This document shows positions 56,837-64,000 of a stretch of 64,000 nt of DNA, in pieces. This DNA comes from Photorhabdus asymbiotica (lineage in GTDB: Bacteria > Pseudomonadota > Gammaproteobacteria > Enterobacterales > Enterobacteriaceae). The notes under the pieces were generated by a model that saw only the letters and a program-made list of their open reading frames with translations, searched no databases and had not been told where the DNA came from. Both the position numbers and the translations under genes were made by a program. Each line of letters opens with the position of its first letter. Position 1 is the stretch's first letter. The stretch is taken from NCBI RefSeq assembly GCF_003634575.1, contig NZ_RBLJ01000003.1:434001-498000 (forward strand), written 5' to 3'.

Positions 56837-57898
56837 TTACTGTTGCTCTTTATAATGTACGTCGCTCAATGCACGTAGAACCTGAGCCGCTTGCTCTGCC
56901 GTTAAATCACGTTGCATCTCAGCGAACATTTCATAGCCCACCATAAATTTCCGCACAGCAGCAGATCGCAATAATGGCGGATAGAAAAGTGCATGTAATT
57001 GCCAATGTTCAATATCGGTTCCTTGTTCAAAAAACGGTGCAAAATGCCAGCCCATGGAATAAGGAAAAGAGCAGTGAAATAAATTGTCATAACGGCTGGT
57101 GAGTTTCTTAAGTGCGACCGCCAGATCATCGCGTTGCTCATCGGTTAATTCATTCATGCGACGCACATGAGATTTAGGTAACAACATGGTTTCATAGGGC
57201 CATGCTGCCCAATAAGGAACAACCGCCAACCAATGCAAAGTATCGACCACAATCCGCTCACCATCAGCTAATTCAACCTGAATATAATCCACCAGTAAGT
57301 TAGAACCATGTTCTTGGTAATAGGCACGCAACTGTTTATCTTTACGTTCGATTTCGTTTGGTAAAAAACTATTTGCCCAGATTTGCCCATGCGGATGAGG
57401 CTGAGAACACCCCATTAACTCGCCTTTATTCTCAAAGAGTTGAACCCAAATATATTCTTTACCTAATATTTCAATTTGTTGATTCCAGGTATTAATTACC
57501 TGACGAATTTGTTCAATGGACAATTCAGGCAATGTCTTACTGTGATCAGGAGAAAAACAGATCACGCGACTTAATCCTCGTACTCCCTGCACCTTAAATA
57601 GCGGATGATGTAATTGCGGTACATCAGGCGAATCTGGTATTAAGGCTGAAAAATCATTATTAAAAACAAAGGTTCCTTGATAATCCGGATTTTGATCACC
57701 AGAAATACGCTGGTTCGACGGGCAAAGGAAACATTGCTCATCATAGTGCGGGATATCGTCTACCAATGGCTTCTCATCACTCCCATTCCACGGCCGTTTC
57801 ACCCGATGAGGAGATACCAAAACCCATTGTCCAGTCAAAGGGTTATAACGACGATGAGAATGTTCAACCGGATTAAATTGAATACTTTTTTTGACCAT
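56837..57898 (-). CDS. galT: Galactose-1-phosphate uridylyltransferase
   Basis: Exchanges UMP between UDP-glucose and galactose-1-phosphate. It has 353 residues (E. coli 348). The catalytic triplet is in [18 protein letters not shown] (His-Pro-His, about residue 165). [20 protein letters not shown] is the N-terminal zinc region, and the C-terminal part has [18 protein letters not shown]. It is first in a two-gene galT-galK operon located between mog and satP, where E. coli has other genes. Confidence 0.97.
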   Translation of the reverse strand: MVKKSIQFNPVEHSHRRYNPLTGQWVLVSPHRVKRPWNGSDEKPLVDDIPHYDEQCFLCPSNQRISGDQNPDYQGTFVFNNDFSALIPDSPDVPQLHHPLFKVQGVRGLSRVICFSPDHSKTLPELSIEQIRQVINTWNQQIEILGKEYIWVQLFENKGELMGCSQPHPHGQIWANSFLPNEIERKDKQLRAYYQEHGSNLLVDYIQVELADGERIVVDTLHWLAVVPYWAAWPYETMLLPKSHVRRMNELTDEQRDDLAVALKKLTSRYDNLFHCSFPYSMGWHFAPFFEQGTDIEHWQLHALFYPPLLRSAAVRKFMVGYEMFAEMQRDLTAEQAAQVLRALSDVHYKEQQ

Positions 57899-58037
57899 TT
57901 CATTTTTTCATCACGAAATCTATTCCAAACAACTAATCAACATACTAAATGAATTGCAGACTTAATGTTGAAGTTGTCTTTCGGTGGTGGCAAATAAAAG
58001 TTCGATTTTTTGATTCTTTCTACACTCCACTCATTGC

Positions 58038-58613
58038 TCAGCGACGAGCGATTTTTGGCCTGAAAGCTGCAACCACTTTATCATCAGTTTCCACATATGG
58101 CCCATCCAACAATTGGATACAATAGGGCACGCTGGCAAAAATGCCGGATACCAGAACCTTACCATTTTCGTCTTTCAAACCTTCCAGTGTTTCTGCTATT
58201 GCTTTTGGTTGCCCTGGCAAGTTCAGGATAAGAGCCTGTTTGCGGATCACACCAACCTGGCGGGACAAAATTGCTGTCGGAACAAATTTTAAACTAATTT
58301 GGCGCATCTGCTCGCCATAACCCGGCATTTCACGGTCTGCAACCGCCAATGTTGCATCGGGAGTCACATCACGGCGCGCCGGGCCAGTTCCACCAGTCGT
58401 TAGAACCAAATGACAATCGATTTCATCTACCAATTCACACAGAGTTTGTTCAATAATGATCTGCTCATCAGGGATTAAACGAGTTTCTACACGGAAAGGC
58501 GTCGTAATAGCACTTTTTAACCACTCCTCCAGCGCAGGAATCCCTTTGTCCTGATAAACCCCGCTTGATGCACGATCAGAGACAGATACCAGACCAATAC
58601 GCAACTCATTCAT
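58038..58613 (-). CDS. mog: Molybdopterin adenylyltransferase
   Basis: Adenylates molybdopterin before molybdate insertion by MoeA. The start at 58613 (MNELRIGLVSVSDRASSG), with GAGG five bases upstream, gives 191 residues (E. coli 195). The longer frame adds six residues. The signature VLTTGGTGPARRDVTPDAT (about residues 70-88) and GQPKAIAETLEG are present. It is 87 bases after talB, with a terminator between. Confidence 0.96.
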   Translation of the reverse strand: MNELRIGLVSVSDRASSGVYQDKGIPALEEWLKSAITTPFRVETRLIPDEQIIIEQTLCELVDEIDCHLVLTTGGTGPARRDVTPDATLAVADREMPGYGEQMRQISLKFVPTAILSRQVGVIRKQALILNLPGQPKAIAETLEGLKDENGKVLVSGIFASVPYCIQLLDGPYVETDDKVVAAFRPKIARR

Positions 58614-58642
58614 ATAAACCTCAAAACACAATTAACTAACAG

Positions 58643-58669
58643 CAAAAAGGCGGCTAATTATGCCGCCTT
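58643..58669 (-). terminator. talB terminator
   Basis: On the minus strand AAGGCGGC pairs with GCCGCCTT around a seven-base loop, followed by TTTTTGC. It lies about 30 bases after the talB stop. Confidence 0.88.
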
Positions 58670-58700
58670 CAACACTAAAAGAATAGTTTATGACCTATCA

Positions 58701-59654
58701 TTACAGCAAATCAGCGATCATCTTCTCAAGTTTGCCCTGATCTACAGCAAATTTACGGATACCATCCGCCAGTTTTTCTGTCGCCATTGCATCTTGGTGG
58801 TGTTCCCAATAGAACTTAGCTTCACTCAATGGCTCTGGGCGCGTTTTAATTTCACCGGTATAACTCAACTTACATTCAACCTCACCTTGAGCTTCGGATA
58901 ATTCTTTCAACAACGCAGGGGCAATTGTCAAACGGTCACAACCAGCCAATTCTAAAATCTCTCCGGAGTTACGGAAACTTGCTCCCATAACAACGGTGTC
59001 ATAGCCATGTTGCTTATAATATTGGTAGATCTCGGTCACAGAAATAACACCTGGATCTTCGTGCGGCGCGAATTCTTTTTTATCGCTGTTCTCTTTGTAC
59101 CAGTCAAGGATGCGGCCAACGAATGGCGAAATCAGATAAACCCCCGCTTCGGCACAAGCACGTGCCTGAGCAAAGGAGAACAGCAGAGTCAGGTTACAAT
59201 TGATACCTTCTTTTTCTAACTGCTCAGCCGCACGGATACCCTGCCAGGTTGAAGCCAGTTTGATCAGAATACGATCATTGCTGATACCCGCTTCGTTATA
59301 CAGCTTTATCAAACGCTTAGCTTTAGCTACGCTGGCTTCGGTGTCATAAGACAGACGAGCATCTACTTCCGTAGAGATACGGCCTGGGATCAATTTCAGA
59401 ATTTCCAAACCAATATTCACCGCCAGTTTATCGCTGGCATCCACAATCTGCTGCTCGCGGGAGCTACTCTGTTCACGCGCCCACGCAATTGCTTCATCGA
59501 TTAGCTTGCGGTATTCAGGGATCTGTGCAGCGTTAAGGATCAGAGATGGGTTAGTCGTAGCATCTTGTGGCTGATAAAGTTTCATCGCCGCAATATCCCC
59601 GGTATCTGCTACCACTGTTGTCAGTTTACGCAGGGAAGTTAGTTTATCGGTCAT
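58701..59654 (-). CDS. talB: Transaldolase B
   Basis: Interconverts sedoheptulose-7-phosphate and glyceraldehyde-3-phosphate in the pentose phosphate pathway. The start at 59654 ([19 protein letters not shown]) gives 317 residues, as in E. coli; the frame extends five codons further up. The Schiff-base lysine is in [13 protein letters not shown] (about residue 132), and [16 protein letters not shown] is the N-terminal signature. A strong terminator follows. Confidence 0.98.
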   Translation of the reverse strand: MTDKLTSLRKLTTVVADTGDIAAMKLYQPQDATTNPSLILNAAQIPEYRKLIDEAIAWAREQSSSREQQIVDASDKLAVNIGLEILKLIPGRISTEVDARLSYDTEASVAKAKRLIKLYNEAGISNDRILIKLASTWQGIRAAEQLEKEGINCNLTLLFSFAQARACAEAGVYLISPFVGRILDWYKENSDKKEFAPHEDPGVISVTEIYQYYKQHGYDTVVMGASFRNSGEILELAGCDRLTIAPALLKELSEAQGEVECKLSYTGEIKTRPEPLSEAKFYWEHHQDAMATEKLADGIRKFAVDQGKLEKMIADLL

Positions 59655-59854
59655 ATTGTCATATCTCATCGTTATGCGTGAAATTGTGGCATTGTTACTG
59701 CGCCATCCATGGATAATAACACGGTAACACCTTGCTGCAAGGCGGTAAAAACGATTACTCGATGCAAATACACAATTGTTCCAATAAATCTTCTTGAGGA
59801 TAATGTGAGAAGTCGTAAATTGAAATTATTATCAGAAATTTAATTTAAAATAAA

Positions 59855-61066
59855 TCACTTTAATATTAATTTATTCTCAACTTCAGCACTTATTTTCTTC
59901 GAAACAAAAACTGAGCTCAAAGAACACATTGCAAAAAATACAAATAAAACACTACTTCCTAACAAAGGGATTAACCATATTATTATAATACCAAAGGCTG
60001 ACTGATAACTTCTTGAAATTGCATCTGAAGACGATATTATTCTCGCAAAATATTTTTCTGGCGTCAGCTCTTGTCCTGATGTATAGAGAGATATCTTTAA
60101 GAAAGAAAGTCCGATAAAAATAAGCATAGTTCCCAATGTATAGAATAACAAGACAATTCTTGACAAAGGCATAGCCCAAAGCATACTCCCAACTGCAATC
60201 AAAAGGGAACCAAGAAAGAAAGATTTTTTTAACTTATTTATATCAAAATAAGCACCAGACAAATAGGAACCAAATAACATTGAAATAGAAGCCACAAAGG
60301 AAAAATAAGCGATTAAATCAGAAAAAGAAAATGAATACCATTTAATAAACAAAGAGACAATTGTTGTATAATTAGAGGTCATAATATAGGTTGAAATTAC
60401 TTGATATGACACCATTGCAGTTAATATACTTATCCTAAATAACAATATATTTCTCTGAGTATTATTCTTAATAATATATTCTAAACCACCATATTTCATA
60501 GCACTCTCTTTCTTCTCTGTTCTAGAACCCCAATCAACGATAAAAAAGAGAAATGTAATCGATAAAAGAAAACATATCGATTCAATAAGAAATACAAAAC
60601 GTATCGAAGTCATATTTATCAAAAATCCGGCTATCAATGGGGAAGATATAGAGAATAAACCATAATAGAATTGTTGCTTTGATATAAAAGCAACTCTTTC
60701 TTCTGAGCTGACAAATACCTGATATGCCACTGACCTTATTGATATATTCAAACCTGAAAGAAATGACAGAAGAAAAGATATGAAGAACAATACATATATA
60801 TTACTTACAAACACAGCAAGAAATATTATTACCGCTCGAAAGAAATCCGAAGAAATACAAATAGCCCGCATATTAAACCGAGAAATTAGTCCCCCAATCA
60901 ACGTAAAAACTAATATACTCGCCGTTAACCTTATAGATACCATTAAAGACGTATCTATTTCTGATCTCGTAATTGAATATACCAGTGCAAGCAGTGCTAT
61001 TTCACTTATTCCTGTGCCAAAGATAGATATTATATCAGATGATAATAGTTTGTTATTATTCTCCAT
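59855..61066 (-). CDS. MFS transporter, drug-efflux type
   Basis: A 403-residue membrane protein with about 12 hydrophobic segments. The N-half includes GGLISRFNMRAICISSDFFR, the loop 2-3 type motif, and the general plan resembles the macrolide-efflux (MefA-like) group of the major facilitator superfamily. No substrate can be assigned. It is markedly AT-rich in coding sequence compared with talB and yaaA, and there is nothing equivalent in the E. coli yaaA-talB interval (which has yaaJ), so recent acquisition is likely. Confidence 0.8.
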   Translation of the reverse strand: MENNNKLLSSDIISIFGTGISEIALLALVYSITRSEIDTSLMVSIRLTASILVFTLIGGLISRFNMRAICISSDFFRAVIIFLAVFVSNIYVLFFISFLLSFLSGLNISIRSVAYQVFVSSEERVAFISKQQFYYGLFSISSPLIAGFLINMTSIRFVFLIESICFLLSITFLFFIVDWGSRTEKKESAMKYGGLEYIIKNNTQRNILLFRISILTAMVSYQVISTYIMTSNYTTIVSLFIKWYSFSFSDLIAYFSFVASISMLFGSYLSGAYFDINKLKKSFFLGSLLIAVGSMLWAMPLSRIVLLFYTLGTMLIFIGLSFLKISLYTSGQELTPEKYFARIISSSDAISRSYQSAFGIIIIWLIPLLGSSVLFVFFAMCSLSSVFVSKKISAEVENKLILK

Positions 61067-61444
61067 GCCTTATCCCATTTATATTTTATTATTCAATCGA
61101 TTTCAATCAAATAAGAAATTTGAAATATAATATAGCTGCTTACTTTTAGAATAATTACTCTATTACAATCCAAAAAAAATCGATCTAACGCACAAAAACT
61201 GACATTCCAATAACCTTATAAACTTTATTTATTCTTATATATGAATTTAAATTAAAATATAACTATATAAATTATTTAAATATTATGAACATTAAAGATA
61301 ATATCGATCAGCAAAACGGAATGTAAGATTATCAGCTTGTTACCCACAGATATCACGCACTCAGTTTCTGCTATCGTTGCTATTAATTCTTTATTATCCT
61401 ATCTTTTGTTAAAGCCACTTAATCTAAACAATCGGGATGACATT
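61067..61444. other. AT-rich divergent intergenic region between MFS gene and yaaA
   Basis: About 380 bases with no supported gene. It should hold the promoters of both divergent genes, but no box stands out from the AT-rich background. The open frame that runs into yaaA from 61337 has no conserved start and is not counted. Confidence 0.4.
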
Positions 61445-62221
61445 ATGCTTATCACTATTTCACCGGCAAAAACTCTTGATTATGAAAGCCCGCTTACCAC
61501 GGAAAAATATAGTCAGCCAGCATTACTCGATCAGTCAGAACAGCTAATTAGCATCTGTCGTAAACTAACACCAGCCCAAATCGCCAGCCTGATGGGTATC
61601 AGCGATAAACTTGCCGGTCTAAATGCAGCCCGCTTTGGCGAATGGCATTCTAATTTCACGCCAGAAAATGCACGCCAGGCTATTCTGGCATTTAAAGGTG
61701 ATGTGTATACCGGCATGCAAGCTGAAGCTTTTTCCGATAAGGATTTTGATTTTGCTCAAGATCATCTGCGAATCCTATCTGGCCTTTATGGTGTGCTCCG
61801 TCCTTTGGATTTGATGCAACCCTACCGGCTGGAAATGGGGATCAAACTGGAAAATAAATGTGGTAGAGATCTTTATTCTTTCTGGGGAGATCTGATCACA
61901 GAAAAACTTAATGAAGCCCTAGAACAGCAAGGCGATAATATATTAGTTAATCTGGCTTCTGATGAATATTTCAAATCCGTTAATATGAAAAAATTAGCCG
62001 GTAAGATTATCAAACCCGTATTCCTTGATGAGAAAAACGGTAAATATAAGATTATCAGCTTTTATGCGAAAAAAGCCCGTGGGCTGATGAGCCGGTTTAT
62101 TATTCAGAATCAGTTAACACAAATTGACCGCCTGATGGAATTCAATTTGGATGGCTACGCTTTTGATGAGTCGCTATCTAAAGGAAATGAGCTGGTATTT
62201 AAACGTTCAGAACAACATTAA
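61445..62221 (+). CDS. yaaA: Peroxide stress protein YaaA (DUF328/UPF0246)
   Basis: In E. coli this protein limits intracellular free iron during hydrogen peroxide stress. The start at 61445 ([18 protein letters not shown]) gives 258 residues, the E. coli length. Conserved blocks are [67 protein letters not shown] and [14 protein letters not shown]. It is convergent with thrC across a tandem ERIC pair. Confidence 0.96.
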   Translation: MLITISPAKTLDYESPLTTEKYSQPALLDQSEQLISICRKLTPAQIASLMGISDKLAGLNAARFGEWHSNFTPENARQAILAFKGDVYTGMQAEAFSDKDFDFAQDHLRILSGLYGVLRPLDLMQPYRLEMGIKLENKCGRDLYSFWGDLITEKLNEALEQQGDNILVNLASDEYFKSVNMKKLAGKIIKPVFLDEKNGKYKIISFYAKKARGLMSRFIIQNQLTQIDRLMEFNLDGYAFDESLSKGNELVFKRSEQH

Positions 62222-62244
62222 AATTTTTACCATCGATATATACC

Positions 62245-62371
62245 TATACCCTATAGATTTCAAGATGCATCGCGACGGCAAAGGAGCGAATCCCCGGGAG
62301 CATAGATAACTATGTGACCGGGGTGAGTGAGTGCAGACAACAAAGAGGCAACTTGAAAGATGACGGGTATA
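62245..62371 (+). repeat. ERIC element (127 bp), first of a tandem pair
   Basis: Full-length, TATACCC to GGGTATA, ATGCATCGCGACGG sub-family. Its last TATA is also the first TATA of the next copy. Confidence 0.95.
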
Positions 62372-62490
62372 ATAGATTTCGAGTTGCAGCGCGGCGGCAA
62401 GTGAGCCAATCCCCAGGAGCATAGATAACGATGTGACTGGGGTGAGTGAACGCAGCCAACCAAGCAGCAGCTTGAAAGATAAAGGGGATA
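62368..62490 (+). repeat. ERIC element (123 bp), second of a tandem pair
   Basis: It begins TATAATAGATTTC, four bases shorter at the left end than a standard copy, and ends GGGGATA. It is the TTGCAGCGCGGCGG sub-family, unlike its neighbour, so the pair arose by independent insertion and not by tandem duplication. It abuts the thrC terminator. Confidence 0.92.
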
Positions 62491-62493
62491 AAC

Positions 62494-62512
62494 GCCGCAT
62501 GATCTATGCGGC
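62494..62512 (-). terminator. thrC terminator hairpin
   Basis: On the minus strand GCCGCAT pairs with ATGCGGC around a five-base loop, 14 bases after the thrC stop. The usual T-run is short (GTTTAT) because the ERIC begins four bases on; the insertion may have trimmed it. Confidence 0.65.
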
Positions 62513-62526
62513 ACCTATTTTCTTGA

Positions 62527-63819
62527 TTACTTAGGGGCTCTTTCCATCAAGAAAGCACGTAATTTAACAAAATCTGCCGGCAAATCATGGGATAACAAGT
62601 CTAAATCAGCCCGTTCTGCCAAAGCTTTAGGCAATGGTAATTCCTCACCCAGAATCTGTTCCACACTCTCTTTAAATTTCGCCGGATGAGCCGTACCGAG
62701 AAATAATCCGTATTCATCTTCCTGTAATTGATCACGCAAGACGCGGTAAGCAACTGCTGCATGAGGTTCAGAGATATAACCCAGTTTAGCCAATTCCTTG
62801 ATGGTCTCTTTAGTGACCTCATCGCTGACTACGCCATATCCCAACTCACTTAATGACCAGGATTGACAACGAAAAAGTTCTTCAATACGCGGCCAGTTAT
62901 TTGGCTGGCTAACATCCATCGCGTTGGAAAGAGTAGCAACTGTCTGATTAGGCAGCCATTTTCCATCTGCCAGATAACGTGGAACCGTGTCGTTAACATT
63001 AGTCGCCGCAATAAAACGTTTTACCGGCAATCCCATTGATTTCGCTAATAAACCCGCGGTCAAATCACCAAAATTCCCACTGGGCACAGAAATAACCAAT
63101 TTTTCGCGCTTATCTTCTGGTACCTGAGCCACCGCCTCAAAGTAATAGCAAATTTGTGCCAATAAGCGGCTAATGTTAATTGAGTTAGCTGAATTGAGAT
63201 ACAGAGCTTGTTTCAATTCCTGATCATCAAACGCCTGTTTGACCAACGATTGGCAAGCATCGAAATCACCATCAATCGCAACCGTGTGAATATTACCGCC
63301 CAATGTACAGAACAGTTTTTCCTGTAACGGGCTAATTTTACCCTGCGGATAGAGAATAACCACCTGTACATTGTTCAACCCATAGAAGGCATGCGCTACT
63401 GCGGCACCAGTATCGCCGGAAGTCGCAGTCAAGATAGTCACAGGCTGCTCACCAGCAACCTGTGCCAGTATTTGTGCCATAAAACGACCACCAAAATCTT
63501 TGAATGCCAGAGTCGGGCCGTGGAATAATTCCAGCGTTGCAATATCCTCTGCCACTTTTGCAACAGGTGCTGGAAAAGTAAAAGCACTCTTAACCCTTGC
63601 CGCTAGTTGTTCTGGCGGAATTTCATCGCCAATAAATGCTGAAAGAATGCGGCCACTGCGGGTAACAAAATCCAGTTTCAACAGTTGGTCAATTTCTTCA
63701 CGACTGAATTCGGGTAAATCTTGCGGGAAGAAAAGTCCTTGTTGTTTACCTAACCCCTGTTTTACTGCCTGCGCAAAACTCACCTGCTCGCTGTTGTCTT
63801 TTAAGTTATACAGTTTCAT
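62527..63819 (-). CDS. thrC: Threonine synthase
   Basis: Converts O-phosphohomoserine to threonine with pyridoxal phosphate. It has 430 residues (E. coli 428). The PLP lysine is in GPTLAFKDFGGRFMAQIL (about residue 107), ILTATSGDTGAAVAHAFYG follows, and VISVPSGNFGDLTAGLLAKS is the phosphate-binding loop. Only three bases separate it from the thrB stop (TAACCGATG), so thrBC are co-transcribed. Confidence 0.98.
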   Translation of the reverse strand: MKLYNLKDNSEQVSFAQAVKQGLGKQQGLFFPQDLPEFSREEIDQLLKLDFVTRSGRILSAFIGDEIPPEQLAARVKSAFTFPAPVAKVAEDIATLELFHGPTLAFKDFGGRFMAQILAQVAGEQPVTILTATSGDTGAAVAHAFYGLNNVQVVILYPQGKISPLQEKLFCTLGGNIHTVAIDGDFDACQSLVKQAFDDQELKQALYLNSANSINISRLLAQICYYFEAVAQVPEDKREKLVISVPSGNFGDLTAGLLAKSMGLPVKRFIAATNVNDTVPRYLADGKWLPNQTVATLSNAMDVSQPNNWPRIEELFRCQSWSLSELGYGVVSDEVTKETIKELAKLGYISEPHAAVAYRVLRDQLQEDEYGLFLGTAHPAKFKESVEQILGEELPLPKALAERADLDLLSHDLPADFVKLRAFLMERAPK

Positions 63820-63822
63820 CGG

Positions 63823-64000
63823 TTACCCTATCTGTCGTGCGCCTGCGAGATCCAGACGGCAAATGTGTACAAAACCTTCATCATTCTGAACATAATGCTG
63901 TTGCAGCCACTCAGCCATTTTCTCGGCGGTAGCCATATCATTACAAATGGAAAACAACGTCGGACCGGAGCCAGAAATACCACAGGCTAATGCGCCTATC
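63823..64000 (-). CDS. thrB: Homoserine kinase, C-terminal part (truncated by window edge)
   Basis: The last 58 codons of ThrB, which phosphorylates homoserine for ThrC. The minus strand reads [19 protein letters not shown], the GHMP-kinase C-terminal glycine motif, and ends [18 protein letters not shown], corresponding to E. coli [18 protein letters not shown]. It continues beyond base 64000 and is followed directly by thrC. Confidence 0.95.
   Translation of the reverse strand, partial: IGALACGISGSGPTLFSICNDMATAEKMAEWLQQHYVQNDEGFVHICRLDLAGARQIG

Noticed and set aside
62207-62514. Two overlapping minus-strand ORFs of 84 and 97 codons
   Set aside because: They lie almost entirely within the tandem ERIC pair and overlap each other in different frames.

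Overview
The window reads as a chromosomal segment of an enterobacterium of the Morganellaceae type, most likely Photorhabdus (Xenorhabdus is the main alternative). Almost every gene has a clear Escherichia coli counterpart of near-identical length. The DNA is moderately AT-rich by eye, and the intergenic regions carry many 127-bp ERIC elements, a known trait of Photorhabdus. No rRNA, tRNA, CRISPR array, prophage or intact insertion sequence is visible. The genus is an inference; the family-level placement rests on gene content and order.

Region 1 (1-8924, mostly minus strand) corresponds to the E. coli recC-ppdC-ygdB-ppdB-ppdA-thyA-lgt-ptsP-rppH block: the 5' part of recC, four pseudopilin genes, thymidylate synthase, prolipoprotein diacylglyceryl transferase, the nitrogen-PTS enzyme I and an RNA pyrophosphohydrolase. 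A HigBA toxin-antitoxin operon, bracketed by two ERIC copies in the same orientation, sits between ppdA and thyA.

Region 2 (about 9000-32000) jumps to the E. coli 1-2 minute region. It starts with a TPP riboswitch and thiBPQ (thiamine import), followed by an AT-rich accessory stretch. That stretch holds an ERIC-interrupted small gene, an AEC-family transporter and a decayed remnant of polB. Then come rapA, rluA, a tiny membrane-protein ORF, djlA, the envelope and cofactor run lptD-surA-pdxA-rsmA-apaG-apaH, folA, a LysE-type exporter and carB. The join between rppH and thiB is a synteny breakpoint relative to E. coli.

Region 3 (32000-43500, minus strand except rpsT) holds carA, dapB, ispH, fkpB, lspA, ileS, ribF, rpsT, nhaR and nhaA in the conserved order.

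Region 4 (43700-51460) is an accessory beta-glucoside locus between nhaA and dnaJ. A BglG/LicT antiterminator and a full EIIBCA permease lie on the minus strand. Divergent to them is an EIIBC permease without EIIA, a GH1 phospho-beta-glucosidase and an OprB-like porin. RAT-like antiterminator RNA sites can be recognised in both leaders, so one antiterminator probably controls both arms.

Region 5 (51500-64000) carries dnaJ and dnaK with a sigma-32 promoter, satP, galK-galT without galE, mog, talB, an AT-rich MFS transporter, yaaA, a tandem ERIC pair, thrC and the 3' end of thrB. The most interesting signals are the ERIC insertion whose removal restores an 87-codon reading frame, the polB remnant, the paired antitermination sites, and the role of ERIC copies in shaping intergenic regions.
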